The notes beneath the pieces are model-generated. The model ran no database searches and was not told the DNA's origin. It was given only the letters and a program-made list of their open reading frames with translations. The position numbers were made by a program, and so were the translations under genes. From Kazachstania africana CBS 2517 (lineage: Eukaryota > Ascomycota > Saccharomycetes > Saccharomycetales > Saccharomycetaceae), in NCBI RefSeq assembly GCF_000304475.1, contig NC_018944.1, forward strand, positions 620,001-684,000: DNA of 64,000 nt, written 5' to 3'. Shown piece after piece: positions 1 through 7,957 of this stretch. Numbering within the stretch: the first letter of the stretch is position 1; every line of letters begins with the position of its first letter.

Positions 1-193
1 CTTCCTCTACGGTGAAATGGCCATCTTCTTCTTCGACAGCCGTAAGACTCCCATCAGACGAGACCGCAGTTTCTGGAATGGACAGAGTATGCCTAACTAT
101 GGTCAATAGGATTGATATAATAATCACGATCTCAAGTGACTCCCTCAAAAAGATGAAAAATATTTGAAATGAAAAGAGTTTCTCAAAATCCAT
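1..193 (-). CDS. FTH1: FTH1 orthologue, vacuolar high-affinity iron permease, N-terminal part only (cut by window edge)
   Basis: Reading the minus strand from the ATG at 191-193 gives an open frame of 64 codons running off the window edge. The start is hydrophobic and contains FSFQIFFIFLRESLEIV, which carries the RExxE iron-handling motif of the first membrane helix of the Ftr1/Fth1 oxidase-dependent iron permeases, and is followed by an acidic stretch (VEEEDGHF). Fth1 with the multicopper oxidase Fet5 exports stored iron from the vacuole. Its place next to KTR3 is the same as in S. cerevisiae (YBR207W beside YBR205W) and favours FTH1 over the plasma-membrane paralogue FTR1. The 3' end lies outside the window. 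Confidence 0.85.
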   Translation of the reverse strand, partial: MDFEKLFSFQIFFIFLRESLEIVIIISILLTIVRHTLSIPETAVSSDGSLTAVEEEDGHFTVEE

Positions 194-475
194 GATCGAG
201 TTGACTCGTAACGTGGTAAGCTAGTCTACAAATGCTATAGCAACAGTGTGGATATGTATTCTTTCTTGAATATTTATATCAAATTAGATCTTTTTGAAAG
301 AGGTGCAAACCAATTTTAATGATGTGACGCAGACCTCTACCTCGCACTGTGACATCGAAAAGGATATAATTTGTGTACGACTGTTATTAAAGCACTTCAG
401 CTTATAGTACATTATTACTTCATATATATACTTATATATAGGATATACAAACGTTATATGATTAAAAGACGTTCG

Positions 476-1708
476 CTAGTCTTTTCTAGCTTCTGGAGGT
501 ATTTCAAGGCCTTGTGCGCTGAAGAATTTTCTGGTACAGAAGTAGAAATCGAACCAGGTGTTATCTTTGGCGGGTTCACAAACACATTGGTTCTGGAGTC
601 TGATAGATTCTTCAACAGGACATGAATGGAAATTTGGATGGTAGAAACCAATACCGTCGAAGAAATGTAATTCCGATTTGTCCAAGAATAAAGCGGCAGC
701 AATCGAGTGAACCGGCGCATCACCCCATCTTTCATAGAAGAAACCACCAGACTTGTCCAAGTAGTTGAAGTAGTCTTGGTATGCCTTAGATCTATAAAAT
801 TCCAATGAAGCGATTTCAAAATTAGTCCAGAAATGGCATAAGTTATAGGTATTACCTTTATCGTTGGAAACAAAGTCCAGTAAATTATTCTTGTTGACAT
901 GTTCGGGATGTTTCGTAGTGAAGTCCTTGATTGTGTCCCATAAAGTTGGGATTGTGGCCTTATATTCACTAACAGATAAGATAAAACCGTACTTCTTATG
1001 ATTTTCTTTCATGAATTTGAAAATATCGTATTGAATATTACAGTGAATCTTGATGTCGGTATCAACTCTCCAATAGTATTCGTATTCATCTAACAACGGA
1101 CTTTTTAGAAATAAACCTGATTGGAAACGACACATATGTCTATATGGGATAGAGTCACCATAAGGAACATTTTCTTGACCCATTGCAATTCTTCTTTCGT
1201 CAAACTTTTTCTGGTCAATCCATGATGGAACAGACCAATCTTCCTCTGGAATTAAACCGTACTTCACTTTACCAGAAACAAGCGCGCTTGTCACTCTCTT
1301 GAATTCATCAGAAAATGGCTTATCATTCAAGAAGACCCAATCGTAATGGTATCTATTGTTGAAACGATCTTCGACATGTCTGATTGAGTTAACCAGGTTC
1401 CATAAATCTGAATTTCTTGCTAAGGTGACCATAGCAGCCTTTACTTTGACACCATCATCCACTGGATGGACAACTTTTTGGGACTGATCTGTGAATGGAA
1501 TTAGATACTCAGAGGTCTCTTTCGGCGAGGTCTGACCTTGTCTAATAGCGTTACTGTTCTCTGTAGTATAATGGCTTGGTGTATGAAGGAAGAACATTAT
1601 TGTCAAAACAACAATAAAAGTAGCAAATGAGACTCTAATTCCCTTCTGGTACTTCCTAACCAGCAAAGCTGACTTGGGCATAAGTCTCTTCTTATGTTCA
1701 CTCCCCAT
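476..1708 (-). CDS. KTR3: KTR3, alpha-1,2-mannosyltransferase of the KRE2/MNT1 family
   Basis: Type II Golgi membrane protein that adds alpha-1,2-mannose to O- and N-linked glycans. I chose the ATG at 1708 (410 aa): it gives MGSEHKKRLMPKSALL, which matches the S. cerevisiae Ktr3 start. The frame stays open to 1774, but those codons look like leader. A short basic cytosolic tail is followed by one membrane anchor (about residues 26-43), a stem, and the glycosyltransferase family 15 domain. That domain has VTLARNSDLWNLV, a CRFQSG segment, and the late catalytic segment GGFFYERWGDAPVHS. Odd: the metal-site motif, EPx in relatives, reads DTD here (WRVDTDIKIHC, about 1042-1074). Gene order FTH1-KTR3-LDH1 is as in S. 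cerevisiae. Confidence 0.93.
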   Translation of the reverse strand: MGSEHKKRLMPKSALLVRKYQKGIRVSFATFIVVLTIMFFLHTPSHYTTENSNAIRQGQTSPKETSEYLIPFTDQSQKVVHPVDDGVKVKAAMVTLARNSDLWNLVNSIRHVEDRFNNRYHYDWVFLNDKPFSDEFKRVTSALVSGKVKYGLIPEEDWSVPSWIDQKKFDERRIAMGQENVPYGDSIPYRHMCRFQSGLFLKSPLLDEYEYYWRVDTDIKIHCNIQYDIFKFMKENHKKYGFILSVSEYKATIPTLWDTIKDFTTKHPEHVNKNNLLDFVSNDKGNTYNLCHFWTNFEIASLEFYRSKAYQDYFNYLDKSGGFFYERWGDAPVHSIAAALFLDKSELHFFDGIGFYHPNFHSCPVEESIRLQNQCVCEPAKDNTWFDFYFCTRKFFSAQGLEIPPEARKD

Positions 1709-1948
1709 TCTCGTGCAATAATATTTGTTTATATCAACAGAATTAGAAATAGAACTGGGCTTTCTTGTTAACAATCTTGAATATTAATAATGTTTAATAC
1801 GTGGTATAATGTGCTGTTAACTTTTCTCAAAAACTATTTCGCATCGTGAACTTTCGAGCTCGTCCGCATATTGAAAAATACACTTGAATATCTGAAAGGG
1901 CCTGATGGGCCAGCTTAAAACAGAAAACGAATTTGGCTAGAGGGCAAT

Positions 1949-3019
1949 ATGGATCGCCAGGAGCTTGTAGAAAATGCATGCGACTTAGAAGGACAACCAC
2001 TCTCTGGGAGATCGATTCACGACATTGTTCAGTCCTACGCTGGATGTACTCAGTTAGCGACAGTGATTTCTGTGCCAAATGCTTCTGAGGATTTTAAGAC
2101 CAAGTTTATCTCGAAACACGAAAAGTACATTGATGTGAATGGAATAAAGGTCAGAGTGTGCCATAATGTCGATAGAATTGACTCTGACTCTTTGTTTCTC
2201 TGTATTCCTGGTCTTGGAGGAAATCTGGAACAGTTTGAACCGTTAGTAAGGTTGATCGATGCAAGTAATAAAAACTTTTTAGCCATTGATTTGCCCGGAT
2301 TTGGCAAGAGTGAGGATTATTCGAATTATTCAATGACCCACATTGCAACATTGATAGATCAGATGCTGGAAACTGTAATTGGAACTGCACCGGACAATTA
2401 CAAGATAAACGTCATGGGCCATTCTATGGGTACTCATCTTGCTCTACATTTTTACGAATTATTCAATAAAAAATATACTGTTGAAAAATTGATATTAGTT
2501 TCCCCTCCCAAGCCTCAAATAGATCAATTAGCCAAGAATAGGACATTCATCCAGTTTGGACTACGTACCCTTTTCAAATTACCATGGGTCTTTGATTTCT
2601 ACAGAGTTTGGCTTGATCAAAGTAAAGGATTACAAAGTTCTGGTATTAAACAATATTTTCACAATACAAATGAAAATGAAAACGAAATTCTATGCTATAG
2701 GAAGCTGTGGCAGTTTCATAATAACATACAAATCAAAAGCAAGAGTCTTATTGGTTACTTACTGGGTTGGGAGGCTATAAATTGGGAGGCCATCAGAAAT
2801 GTATTACGTAAAGAGGGGAACAAAACATCTATTTTTGTTTTTTGTGGGGAGAATGATTTAGTGACTTCATTGAAAGATGGCGAGGCAATCGTGCAAATGT
2901 TTGAATCTGTCAAAACCTCCACAACGTTTGTACGTATACCTGAATGCTCACATAATATTTGTTTTGATCAGCCTGAAAAATTTTGTGGATTGTTTTTAGA
3001 TAAAGTTTTGAAGATGTAA
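1949..3019 (+). CDS. LDH1: LDH1, lipid-droplet serine hydrolase, first tandem copy (intact)
   Basis: Alpha/beta-hydrolase of 356 aa, orthologous to YBR204C, a hydrolase and triacylglycerol lipase of lipid droplets. Family landmarks are present: LSGRSIHDIVQ near the start, the oxyanion region FLCIPGLGGNLEQFEPL, the nucleophile elbow GHSMG with Ser159, the acid Asp303 in GENDLV, and the catalytic His335 in ECSHN. The length is close to the S. cerevisiae protein (375 aa). As I recall, S. cerevisiae Ldh1 ends in a peroxisomal SKL tripeptide; this one ends LKM, which is not a standard signal. The ATG at 1949 is the first in frame. It is divergent from KTR3, with 240 bp between the starts, and is followed by a diverged tandem copy. 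Confidence 0.92.
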   Translation: MDRQELVENACDLEGQPLSGRSIHDIVQSYAGCTQLATVISVPNASEDFKTKFISKHEKYIDVNGIKVRVCHNVDRIDSDSLFLCIPGLGGNLEQFEPLVRLIDASNKNFLAIDLPGFGKSEDYSNYSMTHIATLIDQMLETVIGTAPDNYKINVMGHSMGTHLALHFYELFNKKYTVEKLILVSPPKPQIDQLAKNRTFIQFGLRTLFKLPWVFDFYRVWLDQSKGLQSSGIKQYFHNTNENENEILCYRKLWQFHNNIQIKSKSLIGYLLGWEAINWEAIRNVLRKEGNKTSIFVFCGENDLVTSLKDGEAIVQMFESVKTSTTFVRIPECSHNICFDQPEKFCGLFLDKVLKM

Positions 3020-3454
3020 TTGGTGCCAAAGTAGACCCGTACTATCTCAAATTTGTGACTGTTACTTTTTGCTACGTTGTTCAATTCAACATCAAACAAG
3101 AAAATGGGAGGGATTTTGGCCTCCTCACAATTTTGCTTGCTATTCGTCTGGTCTTACACCAAGGCACATTATTATGTAATTCCATCAATTTTTGCCAAGA
3201 AATCCCTGTATTAGCCCGAATATGTAATTGGAGTTTATTCTCGAAAATATCAATAAAATTTCGGCTGCAAACCAAGTAAGGAGCAATCCATAAAGTTTAT
3301 TTAAAAACGTATGATCTTTAGAGCCTAACATGCAAGACCGGCTGTATCTTTATAAATTATATATATGTTACATTAGTAGCTCGAAATATACTGTTAATAT
3401 TGCCCCTATGAGAAATTTCTACCCAATTTAACTATATTCCTCCGTAACGCCACA
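3020..3454. other. Intergenic spacer between the two LDH1 copies
   Basis: 435 bp, AT-rich. It should hold the LDH1 terminator (TATA-rich stretch near 3350-3366) and the promoter of the second copy. I see no conserved ORF, RNA gene or repeated flank that would mark the duplication boundary. Confidence 0.6.
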
Positions 3455-4504
3455 ATGACGAATATGTCTGCCAACGATGAAGACCTTATCAAACTCTCCT
3501 GCGATTTGAAAGACCAGCCGCTTTCAGGCAAATCAATTCACGATATTATTGAATCATATGGCCAAGACTCCAAATTGCTTGAAAAAATGAATAGTCCCAA
3601 TGCAGCAGATGATTTTCATCTAAAATATATCTCAGATCATGAAGACTACATGGATGTTCAGGGCTTCAAAATTCGGTTATGTCACAATATGCAAAATATT
3701 GTACATGACTCGGTATATCTAATGCTGCCTGGTTTGGGAGGGAATATGGATCAATATATTCAACTGCTTAGACTAATCGATAAATGTAATCAGTCATTTG
3801 TATCAATAGACCCTCCAGATTTCACCAGCGATAAAGCTCTTTCAAATTATTCAATGTATAACATTGCAAAACTTTATGAAGAAACTTTAAGTAGGCTTGT
3901 GGGGACAAGTAAGTTCAAATTGAATATTGTAGGCCACTCATTAGGAACTTATATTTCAATACATTTCTACCATTTATTCAACTACAAGTACAACGTTGAA
4001 AAACTAATATTACTGACACCTCCGATGTCTGACAGAGATCTCCCAATCTATACAAGAGTAATAAGATCCACTGCACTATACGCAATTTTCACATGGCCAT
4101 GGACTTTTGATTATTTAAGAGACTGGTTAAAATTACCAAATGGTGAAGTCGAACCATGCTTTTATAATAAAAATGATGATGAAAATGAAACTCTTCACTA
4201 TATTAAATTATTCCAATTTTATCTTAACTTACAGTCAAAACTTCAAAATACCGTTGGCTATATACTGGGATGGGAATCTGTTGACTGGAATGCCATATCA
4301 GACATTCTAAATCAGGAAGGGAATAATACAACGGTCTTTGTTATACGCGCTGAGAACGATATTGTAGCTCATCCTGAAATGTCTGACAATATGTTCAAGA
4401 AATTCATGGTCCCAGACGACAGAAAAAAAGTTGATAAGTATCAACCACTGCTCTCATATATTGTATCTAGATCAACCAGAGCAAGTTTGCCGCTTGTTCC
4501 TTGA
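3455..4504 (+). CDS. LDH1-like hydrolase, second tandem copy, C-terminus changed by a probable frameshift
   Basis: The 349-aa frame parallels the upstream LDH1 copy over nearly its whole length: LSGKSIHDII, MLPGLGGNMDQYIQLL, the elbow GHSLG (Ser162), the paired acid Asp302 in AENDIV, and LGWESVDWNAI. The two copies are clearly diverged, so the duplication is not recent. The final 26 or so residues have no counterpart in LDH1. From 4437 the +1 frame encodes NHCSHI and LDQPEQVCRLFLE, the family's catalytic-histidine segment (His codon 4455-4457), and runs to a TAA at 4536-4538. One extra base in the A7 run at 4423-4429 explains the switch exactly. As written, the protein lacks the catalytic histidine, so it is a degrading copy, a changed protein, or a sequencing error. 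Confidence 0.8.
   Translation: MTNMSANDEDLIKLSCDLKDQPLSGKSIHDIIESYGQDSKLLEKMNSPNAADDFHLKYISDHEDYMDVQGFKIRLCHNMQNIVHDSVYLMLPGLGGNMDQYIQLLRLIDKCNQSFVSIDPPDFTSDKALSNYSMYNIAKLYEETLSRLVGTSKFKLNIVGHSLGTYISIHFYHLFNYKYNVEKLILLTPPMSDRDLPIYTRVIRSTALYAIFTWPWTFDYLRDWLKLPNGEVEPCFYNKNDDENETLHYIKLFQFYLNLQSKLQNTVGYILGWESVDWNAISDILNQEGNNTTVFVIRAENDIVAHPEMSDNMFKKFMVPDDRKKVDKYQPLLSYIVSRSTRASLPLVP
4423..4429 (+). other. A7 run at the inferred frameshift point of the second LDH1 copy
   Basis: Seven consecutive A (gAAAAAAAg). Upstream, frame 1 matches the LDH1 family; downstream, the +1 frame matches. Removing one A would join the two family-like parts. Homopolymers are common sites of both real slippage and sequencing error. 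Confidence 0.7.
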
Positions 4505-4632
4505 AAATTCATATCTAAATAACAATTCCACATGGTAATATGTACAGCTTTGGGGTATTAAAGAATATGTAGATATATAATGCTAAGTATGAAAAGTAGA
4601 CGCTAAAAGGATAATACTTCTTGAAAATAATT

Positions 4633-6945
4633 TTATAGAGCCATTGATTCTGAAAGATAGCTATTTTCGCCAACATTTCTTCTTAAGTAGCCACTTCTTA
4701 AATGCATGACTCTGAACAACAAAGCGTGTGCTAGTCGATCAATTCTTTCATCTGATTTCTTCGGTAATATTTCATTTGGCACCATCATACCACTGAAATT
4801 TTCATCCAAACGTAAATTGACTGAAATATGCAATCTATTTTCTGCGATCTTTTTCAAATCAAGTGTAGTTGGTTTTAATAGTGGATCATTTTTCAAGATT
4901 TCTAAACTAACACTAATAGTCTTCTGGGACCCATTTTCAATATCATAGGAAATTTCAAAAAAGGCTGATTTTTCTATTGTAGCAGTATTCTTTTCCTTGT
5001 GCTCTTGCGATAATTGTAAATTACCTCTTCTAATATTGAAAATACTTTCTATTTCAAAATCATCACGTTTCAAAAGCTCATCCAATGCAACCAATGTAAC
5101 AAATGTGTCTAAGTTACCTTTGCAAGACCATACAAAGTTTCTGTTCATACCAGACTTTTCAAAACTCAAATCAACATTATACCTGCTCTTCACAAATGTA
5201 TCCAAAATAAATGATTTAATCATACTTTGAGTGCACCATACGACATTATTAATCTTTAATTCTGTCAAGCAAGACAAATGTTGGAAAATTTCCATTGTTT
5301 GTACCTTTGTCAATTCATAATCTGTTCTTTTGTTTTGTGAACCTCTTAATTTGGTATTGCTATCGATAGGTAGCGGCCAATTCTTTGTAGGAATGAAAGC
5401 GGCATTTGTGGAAATCCAGCTGTTCGCGTTTGAAAATCCCAACTGTGATGAAGAAGAAACTGTACGCTTATTTTCTGAAGGTTCATAAATTTTACTTGAA
5501 TCAGTCAAATAAACCACATCAAGATTATCTTCTTTATTTTCTAGTTCGACAGTTGGAGTACTATCCGCAATCAATGTAGAGAATTGTCTGTTGATAGTAT
5601 TGGAAACGTTATGAGTCACTTTAAAGTCGGTGTATAGCGAGAGGTTTGATAGATTCAGACCGACTAAATTTGGACAGAGCTTCAAAATATGAAGAATATA
5701 TCCTAATGGAAGATCACGATATTGTGCATACTTGAGCAAAAATTTGTTGGTGTAAGGATGTTTCGTTTTGAAAGGTCTTTCACGTTCAGTTTCTTTAAAA
5801 GTGACCACTCTATTATGATCTATATCTGTTGGTCCTAAATCATCCGTTTCCAATTTCAAAGCGTTACTTTTTGCACGATTTTTGTAACCTAATTTCAATC
5901 TGAACCATTTAGAATTTTGCGAAGAATGACCTCCTCTGTTACTCTTATCGTTAGTTATACTATCGATCTTTGGTAATAACATGTTGGCGTTAGAATGAGA
6001 AGGCTGAATGGAAGACATAATATTGCTAGTGAAAGAGCTTACACTACTGTTAGAACGAAGTCTTTTTATGTTCAAATTACTTTCAAAGGTAGTTGAAGCT
6101 GATGAGACTGAAGAAGAACGAGAGCTGACTTTTTTCAAATTGTAACAATTTAAAATTGGTGAACTATATAGTGGATCATTTCTAAATCTCCAATCTCTCC
6201 AACTAGCATAAGCTAACTCTTTGAGGGGTTCATCGTTATCATCATCTTCTTCAACTGCGTCATCGGCATTTACTATAGTTTTATTTTTAGATTCCCTCAA
6301 TATGAGACCATTCTTCAAATCTGATAAATCCAAGTATTTAACGTAATTACCATTCTCAGGGTGTAATCTCAAGGAAGTAACAAATTGCGCTACTCTGTAT
6401 GTGGAAGTGAAATGTAGGATCGAATATAAGTTAGGCTTTGCCGCAGCGTAGAATTTTTTGGAAACGTAGAGACAATATATTAATATTTTATCATCTTCAA
6501 TGAAGGACATAATATAATTGATGATCTCAATGGGTAAGTCATTTAATTCAGCGTATCTTTCGACGATAATTGGATGTTTTGAATGTGATCTATTCGAGAA
6601 AATGGAAAAAGCATCATCATTATAAAATTTATTCTTCAATTTCTTGGATGAAGTGGAAATCAATGACTTATATTTTTTCTTCAATACATCTTTTTTTGAA
6701 AGTACATTATCTGTAGTGCGATCAAGATTACTGTTCGAATTAGTTAGAATATTGCGTTTCTTGGGTGAAACTGAAATGTGTTTGTATCGAGCACCTAAAA
6801 ATTCTGAGTCGTCATATTTATCATAGTTACCATATAGTTGCTTATAAACAGATGTTCCATAGCGAGAATAGTTGGTACCTACAAAATTAACACTCTGCAT
6901 TTTTCTGTACTGATTGTTATTAGAATTTGACAATCTCCCAGTCAT
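4633..6945 (-). CDS. COS111: COS111, F-box-type protein linked to ciclopirox olamine resistance
   Basis: Orthologue of YBR203W, a mostly uncharacterised protein named for resistance to the antifungal ciclopirox olamine. I start it at the ATG at 6945 (770 aa); the frame upstream has only a GTG. An F-box-like segment lies near residues 131-178 (LNDLPIEIINYIMSF, then CLYVSKKFYAAAKPNLY), which suggests a Skp1 contact. The C-terminal half has leucine-rich-repeat-like strands (LCPNLVGLNLSNLSLY; LTELKINNVVW), and the middle is Ser/Asn-rich and probably disordered. The location between LDH1 and MCM7 is as in S. cerevisiae. A role as an SCF substrate adaptor is inference from the F-box. It is preceded by a long 1-kb upstream region. 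Confidence 0.88.
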   Translation of the reverse strand: MTGRLSNSNNNQYRKMQSVNFVGTNYSRYGTSVYKQLYGNYDKYDDSEFLGARYKHISVSPKKRNILTNSNSNLDRTTDNVLSKKDVLKKKYKSLISTSSKKLKNKFYNDDAFSIFSNRSHSKHPIIVERYAELNDLPIEIINYIMSFIEDDKILIYCLYVSKKFYAAAKPNLYSILHFTSTYRVAQFVTSLRLHPENGNYVKYLDLSDLKNGLILRESKNKTIVNADDAVEEDDDNDEPLKELAYASWRDWRFRNDPLYSSPILNCYNLKKVSSRSSSVSSASTTFESNLNIKRLRSNSSVSSFTSNIMSSIQPSHSNANMLLPKIDSITNDKSNRGGHSSQNSKWFRLKLGYKNRAKSNALKLETDDLGPTDIDHNRVVTFKETERERPFKTKHPYTNKFLLKYAQYRDLPLGYILHILKLCPNLVGLNLSNLSLYTDFKVTHNVSNTINRQFSTLIADSTPTVELENKEDNLDVVYLTDSSKIYEPSENKRTVSSSSQLGFSNANSWISTNAAFIPTKNWPLPIDSNTKLRGSQNKRTDYELTKVQTMEIFQHLSCLTELKINNVVWCTQSMIKSFILDTFVKSRYNVDLSFEKSGMNRNFVWSCKGNLDTFVTLVALDELLKRDDFEIESIFNIRRGNLQLSQEHKEKNTATIEKSAFFEISYDIENGSQKTISVSLEILKNDPLLKPTTLDLKKIAENRLHISVNLRLDENFSGMMVPNEILPKKSDERIDRLAHALLFRVMHLRSGYLRRNVGENSYLSESMAL

Positions 6946-7957
6946 TTCCACAAACTAAATATTCTTTGGATACTTTGCCTTTGCGTTCAGTCACGCTGGT
7001 ATATATACGGATATATGATAAAATCCCTTCTGAAAGTATCAGACCTTTTCCAGATATATATGTTACAGAAGCTCAATGTATATGAAAAAGGTAAAAAGCA
7101 TACACTGTTCGGCAGGAACACTACTCTTATATATGCAGCGTCCAGTACGTTGGATTATCGTATGGTTCTTCCTCTTCTAAACTAATCCAAATCAACTGGT
7201 ACGACTTTTTTTTTTTGTCCCGATCTCTGTATTATGCCTAGACATATTTTGTTTGTGATATGATTACCATATTTTTGTTCTCTAGAGGATAGCGAACGCT
7301 CTCTACGGACCGTTCTGGGGGAGTCGTGCGGGTGATCGAAAAGCCGGGCGGAACCCCAGGATAAAATACAACCGTTCTCCGAAGAAACATTCGCACGGTC
7401 TGTTTTTATTTTTTTTATATGTCAGGCGGAGCCGACAGTTGTTTCCATTTCAGGAAGCTACTTCTCGAAGGGGAAGCGGCGGGGGAGTGAGAAGGTGCCT
7501 TCTTGTCGTTCCCGTGAGCAGGTCTGAGGGATATTTTTTGCGGAGGGGGCAGGGAATAACTAGGGTATTTTGAGAAAAGCTAGGACTTGTACCTGAGGTG
7601 GGGACACCAGATCTGCAGGCATAACATTCCCCTATTTTTGTTTTTGTTATAATTTTCTCGGTCGTATTGTTTGGATCAAGCGCCAAGACTTACCATCTCT
7701 GAAGGCAAGGTGTCTATCGCAGATACATTGCTAGCGGGAAGGAATTGGATATAGACAAAAAAGTTTCCGGGGCTTAGGGGACCGAAGTAACCTGTCATGT
7801 CAACCTACAGTTTAAGCAAGAAACGGCCGCTGGTCCTCTTTGAAAGAGCAGGACATATAAAAATACCTTCTGTTTTATTTACATCACACATAGATTACGC
7901 TCTATTTAATTATGCTTGCTTTTTCACTATATACAAATTTGGTTTGTTAGATTATCA
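6946..7957. other. Long intergenic region upstream of COS111, with a GC-rich core
   Basis: About 1 kb between the COS111 start and the MCM7 stop. The COS111-proximal 300 bp is AT-rich with TATATA stretches and a poly-T. From about 7285 to 7790 the sequence is markedly richer in GC than its surroundings, with CGG/CCG and GGGG clusters, including four AGGGG/CCCCT pentamers. Short ORFs here (7450-7686 minus, 7797-7985 plus) show no family features. I could not fold it into a tRNA or a recognisable snoRNA. Confidence 0.5.
7469..7780. promoter_or_regulatory. Cluster of four STRE-like pentamers (AGGGG/CCCCT)
   Basis: AGGGG at 7469-7473, 7544-7548 and 7776-7780, and CCCCT at 7629-7633. This pentamer is the Msn2/Msn4 stress response element in S. 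cerevisiae. They lie 520-840 bp upstream of COS111. Each pentamer is short and could be a chance match in a GC-rich patch; only the clustering is suggestive. Confidence 0.3.

Noticed and set aside
1709..1774. 22 extra codons before the chosen KTR3 start
   Set aside because: The ATG at 1708 matches the S. cerevisiae start and places the membrane anchor correctly; the longer form has no family support.
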